A stretch of 64,000 nucleotides of DNA from Polysphondylium violaceum (Eukaryota; Evosea; Eumycetozoa; Dictyosteliales; Dictyosteliaceae), in the NCBI GenBank assembly GCA_000277445.1, contig AJWJ01000029.1, positions 1 to 64,000 of the forward strand, written 5' to 3'. Below the pieces are notes generated by a model. The model ran no database searches. It was not told the origin of the DNA and saw only the letters and a list, made by a program, of their open reading frames with translations. Shown in pieces: positions 1-9,895 of this stretch. A program made the position numbers and the translations under genes. Numbering within the stretch: the stretch's first letter is position 1; the number at the start of each line of letters is the position of its first letter.

Positions 1-168
1 GTCTTGTGCACCAATTTCATCTCTAGCCTTTTCACCAAGTACGGTGTCTCTTGCGCCAATAAATACAAAATATCCTTTCTTTACCAATGACTTGGCGGTC
101 TCTAATCCAATGCCCTTATTAGCACCACTAATTAGAGCAATTGGTTTAATTATTTGTTTTGGATCCAT
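1..168 (-). CDS. Short-chain dehydrogenase/reductase, N-terminal part (cut by window edge)
   Basis: The reverse strand reads 56 codons from an ATG at 168 to the window edge. Near residues 13-22 lies SGANKGIGLE, the nucleotide-binding TGxxxGIG signature of the short-chain dehydrogenase/reductase Rossmann fold, followed by the first alpha-beta unit and an Ala-Arg at the end of the second strand (typical of NADP preference). The enzyme should be a soluble NAD(P)H-dependent oxidoreductase. The substrate cannot be inferred because the catalytic Tyr-x3-Lys region lies outside the window. A consensus heat-shock element lies about 140 bp upstream of the ATG. The family call is firm and the subfamily unknown. 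Confidence 0.85.
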   Translation of the reverse strand, partial: MDPKQIIKPIALISGANKGIGLETAKSLVKKGYFVFIGARDTVLGEKARDEIGAQD

Positions 169-733
169 ATTATATATTATTAATATTATTTGTAATGATT
201 TGATTATAATTTGCATTACTCATCCTTGGTATTTATAGATTTTAGGATTTGTGATGGGGTTGGACACATAAAATTTTAAAAAAATTACCTAATCGAGCAA
301 ACACTTCTAGAAGCTTCATGCACAAAAAATGAAAAATTAAAAAAATGGCACCCAAGATTTTCATCACAAGGGTCATTTCTATAATATCCTGGCAAAGAGA
401 TCTAATCCATTGGTTTACGATACGTATATATGATTATAATGACACGTAGTTTGTTTAATCAATTATGGTTTTGGGTTCGTTGAATAATTGTGTGGTATTG
501 AGTTTAATAAATTGTTTCGTGTAGGCATTGACTATTGGAAAGGTGAAGGTCTATGAACCAGTTTTAATGGTAGAAACACTACTTGAAAGAGAGATTCAAA
601 TAAGGACAATGAAATTGTCACTACCTGAGTATTGGGATTAAGTATAGAGATATTCCTAGAATTTTTCAAATAGGAAGGATAATGTGAAAATAAAAAAAAA
701 ACTTTAATTTGAAAATCATTGTTCTCATGAGAA
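169..733. other. Divergent intergenic spacer
   Basis: AT-rich spacer between the reverse-strand SDR gene and the forward gene starting at 734. Apart from the heat-shock element at 305-317 I see no open frame, RNA gene or repeat in it. Confidence 0.6.
305..317. promoter_or_regulatory. Consensus three-unit heat-shock element
   Basis: The 13 bases TTCTAGAAGCTTC match TTCnnGAAnnTTC exactly, three alternating units of the HSF-binding site. It lies 137 bp upstream of the SDR start codon (reverse strand) and over 400 bp from the gene on the other side. Heat or stress induction of the SDR gene is inferred and not shown. Confidence 0.5.
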
Positions 734-2567
734 ATGCAAAGAGATTTTCAAAATTGGTATGATCAATCACTGAAATGGGCAAAGACATCAAATGATGGAG
801 AATACAATAATATAGTAATTAAAGAAATATATGATATCATCGATCCTTTTTCAAAGTTTTTGAGTAAACTTTATTCTGTATGTGTGAATCTTTATACGTC
901 AACATAATACATCGTATAATAACACTATGCCTATGAATAATAATAGGAAATAGAATCATTAGATATTGTAGAAATAGAGAAAAAGTATTTATATTTACCT
1001 CGTTTCTTGAAAAATGTAAACTCGAATCCCTTTTTTACACTATTATGTAACAAGAGAGGCATTAAATCAACTGAAGCAAACATACAATTACTGGATGACA
1101 GTACACTTGATGTAAAAGATACAAATGATCATTATTTTCAATCTATATCATTTAGTTTAAAAAACATTCAACTACTATTATATGATAAAGTTAAGCACTC
1201 AAATATTTATAACAATGGTAACAAAACGAGTATCGAATCTGGGTATGTATTTGGTGCAACAACAATAACAACAACATGTTATTAATATAACTATAGATTA
1301 AAAGAGTTTATCAACTATATATTATACAATAATATATCATTAGAGGAACAACAGCAGCAAAAGATACAAGATAATGAAGATTTATCTAAATCATTTCAAT
1401 TGCTAAATGTATTGGGATTCTCTTTGGATGATTTCAACAAAGAAGTAGAATCAATACTATTGGAGTCCAACCATGAGCAAATTAATACCCTTGCATCATC
1501 ACTTTTACAACCGCCTCAAGAGTTTAGTTTAGAGAAATACACAAACCAATTATCAATTATAAACAATGATAGTACTCTAACCAAAACACTATTATCAAGT
1601 AATTTAGAATCATTTCAAGAACAACAACAACAACAACAATTTGTATACAATACATTTGATAAACAATTTATAGAGAATATAAATCAAAGTAATTTAAAGT
1701 ATGGTTTAAACAATCAACAAATTTATCTAAAATGTCTATTGGATATTGTTATTACTGGATTCAAAAAAGAAGAGGCCAAACAAAATTACTCGATCCCTCA
1801 GGTATTATTATCAAATCAAATTCCACATCAATGTATTAGAAATCCATTCATGTATCAATACACTATCAAACTATTGGTTAAACTGTATTCACAAGTAAAG
1901 AGACCATTCTCTTTGTTCGAACAGTACATTTTAAAGTTTATTTCATCATTTACAAAAACCTGTTTACAATTATATGATAAACTTTACAATCATGCCAATA
2001 CCAATACCAATACCACTACAACAATTAATAACCATTTCATTGTAAGAGTAAGTATATTGCCGTACATTTTGTATACAGGTCTATATTTACTTTATTAACA
2101 CACTATCCTACTCTACCAACTAGTCCTATCCAAAAAGATTTGAAAGCTATATATTGGAATTGATGGAATGCAGTAAACTCGAGGTTCAATTAGAACCCTC
2201 GATGATATTGTCAAGATTAAATGAAAAAAAGAAACTACTGTTGTCTGCTTATCAGGGCAGTGAATCAAAGGTGTTTGAAAAGATTTTAATGGATTTGTGG
2301 ACTCTTCATATCCAATTTCGTGATATCTATATCATATCAGTTCAACAATTGAAAAAGATTAAATCAAAAACTACCAACAACAACAATAATAATGATGATC
2401 ACAATGAATTGGATTTAGTTTTAGAATATATCATTCATTATCACTTTCCTTTACAAAACAAATTAATATCATCGGAAATTGATGAATCAAAGTTGAAGTC
2501 AACACTAGAGACCTATTCCCCAGACAAAGATTCCATCAATAATATTCTCTTGAAACTAATTAAATAA
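734..2567 (+). CDS. Unrecognised four-exon protein, 544 aa
   Basis: Exons 734-877, 947-1242, 1297-2047 and 2124-2567 join in frame with GTATGT/GTAAGT donors and TAG acceptors, giving 544 residues. I do not recognise the family. The product looks mostly alpha-helical and Leu/Ile-rich, with short poly-Gln and Asn/Thr tracts that are usual for dictyostelid proteins. There is no signal peptide, membrane segment or obvious catalytic motif. The start ATG at 734 is the first in frame with the first exon, but an upstream exon cannot be excluded. The gene runs in the same direction as the SWI/SNF subunit gene downstream. Confidence 0.75.
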
Positions 2568-2904
2568 ACCTATCTCTGGGACAAAGATTAATTAATTGTA
2601 CCAAAACCTATTTACACAGCATCGCATTACCTCTGAGCAGTTTATATGAAAACTAAACACACAGACCCTACCAATATCCCTAAGTTACGAGTAAGGACAT
2701 TGGGCGGGTGCTTGTGAATAGCTTTCAACAGCTCAGTGATGTGATACTAGTGCTAAAGGACTAAATAGACATTTTGAATATTGATGAAATAAAATAATGA
2801 ATGAATTTTTTTTTCTAAATTCTCGCATTTCTTTTTTTTTTTTTTTTTTCAAATTAATTTCAAAAAAGTCGTTATAAATCTATAAGAGAAAGAGATATAT
2901 CAAG
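2568..2904. other. Intergenic spacer with a GC-richer island
   Basis: From about 2610 to 2765 the base composition is clearly less AT-rich than other spacers here and no frame is open on either strand. The rest is poly-T/A and probably holds the promoter of the next gene. An RNA gene is possible but I cannot fold a known class from it. Confidence 0.4.
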
Positions 2905-4381
2905 ATGTCAAAGAAACATGATAGTTCATCAAAGAAAAAGAAATCAAAGGTGAGCCATAACAGCTCGTCGCATAGCACCAGTAGCAGTAGTCATCATGTA
3001 TCAAATACACAGCCTAGCAGCAACATGATCTACAAAAACTATCCTTCCACCACTTTACCATCCAACATTACATTGCCCGTGGACCAATTGATCTCGTTTG
3101 CACCCGAGTGTCTTCTTTTCACCCAACTACTTGAATTTGAAAAAAAGCTGGACGCTTCCATCAACAAGCGTTTGGTCGACATGCAGGAATCGAGTAGATC
3201 GCGTTCACAGAAAAACTTTAAGACACTCAGACTATCGATCTTCAACACCTATGCAAATCAATCGGCTTTCTATCACATTGACAACAAGTCTCTGACAACA
3301 TTGGGCGAGAAGCCATCTTGGACACTCCGTATCGAAGGTCGTTTGCTCGATGACTCTCCCAATCCCCTCATCTACACAAACAGTAAATCATCGTCATCAT
3401 CAATGATGATGAAACCAGTAAAGAGAAAGTTTTCTACCTTTTTTAAAAAGGTATTCATTCAAATCGGACATAGAGATACCTGTGAATGGGACAAATCACA
3501 ATCATTTACTGAAACTGATGGTTTTGAAATTAAAAGAACAGGTAATCAAGAAGTTGATGTTAAAGTATGTGTTCTTTATACTTGTATATCTGTGTAAATC
3601 TATCTTACTAACAACCATCTATAGATATTAATGTATTTAGATCATCAACCTCAAAGATACAAAGTATTGGGATTCCTTTCACAAATATTAAACATTCATA
3701 CAGACACAAAACCAAAGATTATTTTAGCATTTTGGCATTACATCAAAACAAACAAACTATTAGATCCCGATTGTAAAAAGATTAATTGTGATGAATCATT
3801 AAAGAGTGTAAGTATAAGTAGTTAGTCTAATCTATTGTTATTATTATTCTAACAACAACTATATACAGATATTTGGAGTTGATGTTTTACAATTTAATCA
3901 AATTCCACAACTTTTAAGAGAGCATCTATCAGCACCCGATCCATTGGAATTTACATATACACTTAAATTATCTGGTGATCCAAGAGACTATGAAAATGCA
4001 TACGATATTCAAGTTGAAGTAGATGAACCTGTATTCAGTCAAAACAATCAATATTTAAAACGTGAAGTGTTGGCATTGGATGATGAGATCAATACCCTTA
4101 TACAAAAGATTAATGTTCACAAGAGAAAAAGAGAATTTATGGCTAAATTGGCCGATAATCCATTACAATACATCAATGATACCACTCAAAATCTAATCAA
4201 AGATTATCAAATTCTTAAATCCAATGCCTCTACTGGTTTTGAAGAAGAAAGACACACCTCATTCTATTATCAACCAATGACTGAAGAATTGGTGTCCAAG
4301 TATCTTGCCAAACAAGTAACTCCCACTCCTACTCCTCAAACTACATTACCTCCCTCAACTCCTCAAACTCCCTCCTCATAA
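2905..4381 (+). CDS. snf12: SWI/SNF chromatin-remodelling subunit, Snf12/SMARCD (BAF60) family
   Basis: Exons 2905-3564, 3625-3807 and 3869-4381 give 451 residues, close to the family's usual 450-550. After a Ser/Lys-rich low-complexity start comes the conserved BAF60 region, including DTCEWDKSQSFTETDGFEIK, then a SWIB/MDM2-type domain near residues 236-310 (KPKIILAFWHYIKTNKL and IFGVDVLQFNQIPQLL). The signature LSAPDPLEFTYTLKLSGDP follows, then a helical C terminus and a Pro/Thr tail. The protein should be a core accessory subunit of a nuclear SWI/SNF-type remodeller linking it to transcription factors. The introns interrupt the SWIB region. The start has an A-rich context. Family assignment is firm. 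Confidence 0.93.
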
Positions 4382-5071
4382 TCATAAAACAGACACAAAT
4401 AATTAATTGAAATAAACATCATTGTATTAACTCTCTCTAGATATTCCCTTTCTAAACTCTGAGGAACACTATTGTATTTGAATCAAGCTCTAAAATCTAT
4501 TATAAAAAGCACACTATATATCTCATAAATCTCAAAACCCTGGTCCATGACTTGACATTATTGATGAAATAAAGATACAAAAATTTTAATTTTTAAAAAA
4601 TAAAGTTTATTTATAATATTCTGAAACATTGATGGTTTTTTATCTGTAATTGAATAATAAAAAGTATTAATATATATAACTAAATATAATGAATACAATG
4701 AAATATATCAAGTTTTTAAAAAATCAGAAAGTAAAATTATATTCTCTATCACTAAGATTCAGGTAATGTAGATAAGATAATTTTTTATCATCATTTGAAA
4801 TGAAAAACTTCATAAACATAGGTATTTGATTACTTACGATTTGGCGAGTATTTTGAATGATAAAAAGCGAGAATTTGACTATTTAAAGGGCCGAGGCATT
4901 TTCAAAAAAAAAAAAAAATTACTGAAAAAAAAATACAAAAAAAATATGTTGTGTTTTTATGCAATTTGAAGTTCGGGATCTGCTCAATTCAAATTTTTAA
5001 AGAGTGGTATAGATAGATATAGTGTAGAGAAGAGAAAGAGTAGAAAAGAATAAATACAATATAATATATGT
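4382..5071. other. Intergenic spacer
   Basis: AT-rich spacer with poly-A runs near 4900-4950. The 14-mer ATTGATGAAATAAA at 4560-4573 contains an AATAAA and recurs downstream of the previous gene (2780-2793). I see no gene in it. Confidence 0.5.
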
Positions 5072-6998
5072 ATGATGATGATTAACCCTCTAGAGGAAAC
5101 GACAACCACACCTTCTTCTATTCCTGCAGCTGGAAGTGGTGGTGATAGTAATAATGATACAACTAATGAGTCAGAGGAATTGTTGGATATTTTAAACTCA
5201 TTAGCTGATACATTTATTACTGAGACATATTCATCTTTTGAAGATCTATTTATGTCGATAGAGGAGGCTTATTGGTATTATATTGATATTCATTTGATTC
5301 AAAACCCTAGATTACCTAAACCTGATCTACAGAATTTTGCTGAGTTGAGTAGGTTTGTCATACAATTGGATGTTATTAATCATACTAATATATATATTTA
5401 CTATTAATTCCCATTATCATTATAAATATTATTATATACATCTAATTATATTATAGTTTTAAAAAACAATGAAAGATTATTACCCTTACATGAGGCATTA
5501 CTAAATACATCAACCTATGCCAGCATGATCAAAAAGTTTGAGGTATTTAAAAGATTAATTCCTAGATATGGTGCTATTATTTTAAATAAAGATATGAAAA
5601 AGGTAATGTATATCTCAATTGTATGTATATAAATATGGAGTTACTAATATAATAATATAATATTAAAAGATTGTATTGGTAAAAGAACAATGGTGGGGGT
5701 GGGGTTTTCCTAAGGGTAAAGGTAAAGAAGGCGAAACAGAGACTGCAAGTGCAGCTCGTGAAGTGTTTGAAGAAATTGGATTCGACATATCAAAGTTTAT
5801 AAAAAAAGATGCTTTTATTCAAAAAGAAAGTCATGGGTACGTACAGGATATTGGTATTGATACTATAGATCCACATATTAATAGTGTCTTAGAGTTATTA
5901 AAAAGTTTTTTATAGCAGTCGGAGTCGACGAGTTTACAGATTTTGAAACACATACAAGATATGAAATTAGTGTAGGTCCTATTATATATTGAGTGTGATT
6001 GCGTTGTAATATCATATTAACTAATGTTTTATAGAGAATAAAATGGCATAATATAGAGGATATTCCATTGTACCATAGTAGATCGTCACATCAATTTGCA
6101 GCAATTATTACATATATGAAGTAGGTAGCTTTGATTTAAAAGTATAATATGTATATATTAACAACTCTTTATTAGACCATTGATGGCATGGATTGAGAAT
6201 AAAAGAAAAGAATCTGGATTAGAGCCAATACATTTTAAATCACAAAGCAGTGGCGGTGGAGACCATAGCATTGAATTTGGAAATATGAATTACAAATGGA
6301 CAAACCAAAGATTTAAAAACAAGGACCAATCAAAGGTCCAGATAGAGAAAAAAGAAGACGAAGATGAACTTGTTTTGTATAATGAAGTTGAGGGTTTATA
6401 TATCGATGATTACATTACATCGTTTAAAGAATTTTTAAAAGAAAAGGAAAAGAACATAAATTTAAATGGAAGTGGTAATAATACACCTAAATTAAACTCA
6501 AATCTAAGGAAAATGGAATCTATCAATATAAATCTAAATTTAAATAATCAAGGGAATAATAGTAAAAGTAATATGAGTAATAGTGGTAATAATAACAAGA
6601 GTCAAATGCCAACAAACAATAGTAATAATTTTAATCCACATCAACAACAATTTCCCCAATTCAATCATCAACAACAGCAACAACAATTTAATCAATTTAA
6701 TCAACAATTTAGTCAACCACTGCAACAACAGTTTAACCAACCCCAGCAACAATTTAATCAGCCACAACAACAATTTAGTCAACCACAGCAACAGTTTAGT
6801 CAACAATTTAATCAGCAACAACAATTTAATCAACCACAGCAACAACAGTTTAACCAACCACAGCAACAATTTAATCAACCACAACAACAATTTAACCAAC
6901 CACAGCAAAAATTTAATCAACCACAGCAACAATTTAATCAGCAACAGCAGCAGCAACAACAACAACAACAATTAAATTTTAATAATAGAGGATATTAA
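5072..6998 (+). CDS. dcp2: mRNA-decapping enzyme Dcp2
   Basis: Six exons (5072-5348, 5457-5602, 5670-5836, 5893-5971, 6035-6120, 6176-6998) give 525 residues. The N-terminal Dcp2 box A region (EEAYWYYIDIHLIQNP) is followed by a Nudix fold. The Nudix box at about residues 157-179 has Gly157, Glu163, Arg171-Glu172 and Glu175-Glu176 in the canonical GX5EX7REUXEEXGU spacing, so catalysis should be intact. The enzyme removes the m7G cap from mRNA before 5'-3' decay, in the cytoplasm and P-bodies. A box-B-like stretch (NYKWTNQRF) follows. The last 110 or so residues are FNQPQQQ-type repeats. An upstream ATG at 5068 is followed by a stop within five codons, so 5072 is used. Confidence 0.95.
6640..6975 (+). 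repeat. Coding tandem repeat, FNQPQQQ heptads plus poly-Gln
   Basis: About a dozen degenerate 21-bp units encode F-N/S-Q-P-Q-Q-Q heptads in the Dcp2 C-terminal tail and end in a pure Gln run of about 11 residues. Copies differ by synonymous changes and small unit-length differences, as expected from slippage and unequal exchange. Confidence 0.9.
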
Positions 6999-7037
6999 TT
7001 AATTATCTTTTATAAAACGTATCTATTAAATTATTTA

Positions 7038-8546
7038 TTATTGAAAAAATCTTAGATAGCTGTCATTTTTATTGAAACAAACATGATGAGTTAAATTTGA
7101 TAGAGTATTTGGATTATTGATTACATTATTATAGAGAGACTTTGCCTCGGCCGAAAAGTTGTCAGAGTTGCATGTTAATGAATTCAATTTGTTGTTTTTA
7201 ATAATTGATAAAAGGATCTCTGTACCGATAAATGAGTTGCCAGAGATATCCAATTCCTTAATTGAGGTGGATGTTGATAAAACTTGAGCAAGTGCACGTT
7301 CATTTGATAAATTGTTATTTTGGAGAGAAACAAAGTAGATTGAGTTGTTAACCATCAACGTCTTTGATAAAAAGTCTATTCCTGTATTATCTAGTGAACC
7401 ATTGGATATTTTGACAACTTGTAGATTGTCTTGCTGTTTTAGATTATCAAAGAGATCGGGAGAGCTCACGACCTGGGATGGGAGTTCATCAATTGAGAGC
7501 AATTCAATAGTAGTCTTGGATACAAATATATCTGCCAATGCTGCACGGAGATGGGCATCCACACACCACTTTATCTTTTCGTCTACAATATCACCTGTAG
7601 GGTTATGATGTTCGTAAAGAAACAATTCTTTGATACATTTGTGTTGTCCAATGGTGGTAGACAGTGTTGTAAAGGGTTCCTTCCTGGTAAACTCTAAATT
7701 GTAGTAGTTGATTGGTACGTTGAATGACTCTAAATTCTTTAATTTGCTGAATATATCTATTGCATCACCAACAGTGATAGAAATACCACTGGTTTGAAGT
7801 TTCTTTACCATGTGTGCATTGGGGCTATCAATTAGTTGACCAATCAATCTTTTAGGACCTGGAAGACCCCCAAAGTTGATTTGGTAATCTTGTATACTTG
7901 TTCCCCTCGCAAAGAGTTCAATTAGATCATCGATCCCTGTAAAGCCACCCTCACAGTACAAATAAATACATTCCAAACCAGGTAACCTTTTAATCAAGTT
8001 TGCATACTGTGTTAAATTACTATTCTGTAAAGATGTTGAATAAACTAATTTCTTTATACTATTTGATATTATACTATTATCACTATTTTTATCTAAATCA
8101 GCCAAGATAGAGTCAGAATCAATGAGTAGCAGAGACTCTAGTTTAGGTTGATTATAAAGGGATTTCAAAATTTTACTTGTAAATTGAGTGTTTATAAAAT
8201 TGCTTGATATTTTATCGATATATCTTTGTTGATCCATGCTTTCAAAACGAATTTCAGTGATTGGTTGTTGTAGTATCGAGTAGGGAGACTGTCTCTGTTC
8301 TAAATGCTTGGTTATCAAAGATAACGTTTTAATAGAAGAGTTGTTGTGTATCACTATTTTAGTAAATTGAAGAGTGACTACATCAAACCATTGATGTGAT
8401 ATTAATGCTAGGTTTATGATCCATTTATTTCGAGGGTTATCAAGACCACCTCCATCGGGATTATAGTGTTGTTCAAATACAGATTTAATAATTTTATTAA
8501 TAATATGTAAATTATTCATTTTGTTTTGGTGTAAAGTCTGTATCAC
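7038..8546 (-). CDS. F-box-like leucine-rich-repeat protein
   Basis: A single uninterrupted frame encodes 502 residues (493 if the second Met, at 8519, is the start). The N terminus (INKIIKSVFEQHYNP, then ALISHQWFDVVT) resembles the F-box-like cap of large dictyostelid LRR families. The rest carries irregular leucine-rich repeats such as SIKELDISGNSFIGTEILL and NSIYFVSLQNNNLSNERAL. Proteins of this kind are thought to be substrate receptors of SCF ubiquitin ligases, but no partner can be named. Its stop lies 39 bp from the Dcp2 stop (convergent). The LRR call is firm and the F-box call moderate. Confidence 0.8.
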   Translation of the reverse strand: MIQTLHQNKMNNLHIINKIIKSVFEQHYNPDGGGLDNPRNKWIINLALISHQWFDVVTLQFTKIVIHNNSSIKTLSLITKHLEQRQSPYSILQQPITEIRFESMDQQRYIDKISSNFINTQFTSKILKSLYNQPKLESLLLIDSDSILADLDKNSDNSIISNSIKKLVYSTSLQNSNLTQYANLIKRLPGLECIYLYCEGGFTGIDDLIELFARGTSIQDYQINFGGLPGPKRLIGQLIDSPNAHMVKKLQTSGISITVGDAIDIFSKLKNLESFNVPINYYNLEFTRKEPFTTLSTTIGQHKCIKELFLYEHHNPTGDIVDEKIKWCVDAHLRAALADIFVSKTTIELLSIDELPSQVVSSPDLFDNLKQQDNLQVVKISNGSLDNTGIDFLSKTLMVNNSIYFVSLQNNNLSNERALAQVLSTSTSIKELDISGNSFIGTEILLSIIKNNKLNSLTCNSDNFSAEAKSLYNNVINNPNTLSNLTHHVCFNKNDSYLRFFQ

Positions 8547-8749
8547 TTTAGGATAGAGAACTGTGAAATTTTTTCAATTTTTTTTTTAAAAAAGTATCTT
8601 GTTCTCCAATATTAATAATAATTAAAATAGTAATAATAATATGGATTCACATATTGTATGACATCACTCTAGAAGTTTAATATAATCATAATATTATTTT
8701 ATTTATTTATTTAATTATGTGAAAAAAAAACTTTAACACAATACAATGG

Positions 8750-9105
8750 TCAAAATATTAAAAGATATACCGATGCCGGTGTTAGAGATCGCCAAATAGT
8801 ATCAGTTTCTGGGAGGAACATAGTGAGGAGCGGATCTATATTTTGTTTGACCTTGAATAAATCAATTGAAACATCAGTAATCTTTTGGTGAGTAGGTAAA
8901 AGTTGAGGAACTGGTACACCATTAAAAAGAGTAACTAAAGGAATCTAATTATAATTGTTTAATACACCATTATTGGCTAAGGTACCTGTTGGTACAGCAC
9001 TATTATTTACAGAATCTCTAATGCTATTTTGTTTAGAAATTGATAAAGGTTGACTACCAGAAGATATTATAGAGTCACACTGTCCTTGATTATTTGGTCA
9101 GTTTG
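8750..9105 (-). pseudogene. Coding-like relic of unknown family
   Basis: On the reverse strand, over 100 codons read as protein with normal dictyostelid composition (for example NIDPLLTMFLPETDTIW and PQLLPTHQKITDVSIDLF), with a few interruptions and no intact start. A 53-nt intron could explain one interruption, so a highly diverged live gene is not fully excluded. I do not recognise the family. The left arm of the neighbouring inverted repeat also reads as protein-like sequence just upstream. Confidence 0.4.
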
Positions 9106-9136
9106 GTTATTAAATTTTTATTTCCAACAATTATTC

Positions 9137-9263
9137 TTTCCTCTTCACTCATGCTTGTTCTAAATCTAAAACATTTGGAAGAGTTATTAAAATATGATTT
9201 CAAATTTCCGTGACACTATTCCCAAATGCTTTAGATTTAGAACAAGCATGAGTGAAGAGGAAA
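9137..9263. repeat. 44-bp near-perfect inverted repeat with 39-bp loop
   Basis: Arms 9137-9180 and 9220-9263 are reverse complements with two mismatches in 44 positions. The 39-bp loop is unrelated. Transcripts would fold into a long hairpin. One arm looks like an inverted copy of a piece of the decayed coding sequence beside it, so local inverted duplication is the simplest origin. A hairpin small-RNA source is an alternative. Confidence 0.85.
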
Positions 9264-9895
9264 TTTAATTTTTTTAATTTTATTATATATAATTTTAATT
9301 TAAATAGTAGATTAAATATTAAAAAAATAGCATTTATAGTTATGATTAATTTACAGATCATTTTGAATTTAGTTATAAAAAAATTACCTTGACTGATCAG
9401 TTTAATCTTACACTTTTTTTATTATATAAAAAAAAAGATATAATTCAAATTTTGAACACATTTTATTGATTTAAATTTGTGTCAATATTTAAACTATAGT
9501 TATTCTATTTAATACACCATTACCATCTGTTAGTATAGTTTTAATAATAACTATAAAGAATCCATGACTTAACTAGCTCGATCTTCTTTCTTAATAACCT
9601 AATAAATACTCAGTTTGCTCAGAATTGTAACTAGTTTGAGGAGAGATTTACATTAACACATTTCGCAACCATTGATTATAAGCTAAACAATACAATAAAT
9701 GCTATAATATAATATTATTGAATAGACAACATATGAAAAAACTTTTCAATTTTTCATTTTTTTTTTTTTTTCAAATTTTTTTGATGATATTTTCTGACGA
9801 TGTTTTTTGATCAAAAATTCATTTTCAATTTTGTTTTTCTTCGACATACACACTTTTATAGAGAGTTTTTATAATTGGTGGATTTAAAAGTTATA

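Larger units (their letters stand above)
8547..9895. other. Long spacer holding decayed sequence
   Basis: A 1.35-kb gap between an LRR gene and the MCC-beta gene. It holds a coding-like relic (8750-9105), a 44-bp inverted repeat (9137-9263) and two copies of the 15-mer TTTAATACACCATTA (8958-8972 and 9508-9522). The remainder is AT-rich with a poly-T run near 9755. Confidence 0.6.

Noticed and set aside
6540-6971. Leu/Ile/Lys-rich reverse frame opposite the Dcp2 repeats
   Set aside because: It is the antisense of the FNQPQQQ repeat; a repeat with no stops in one frame keeps others open too.
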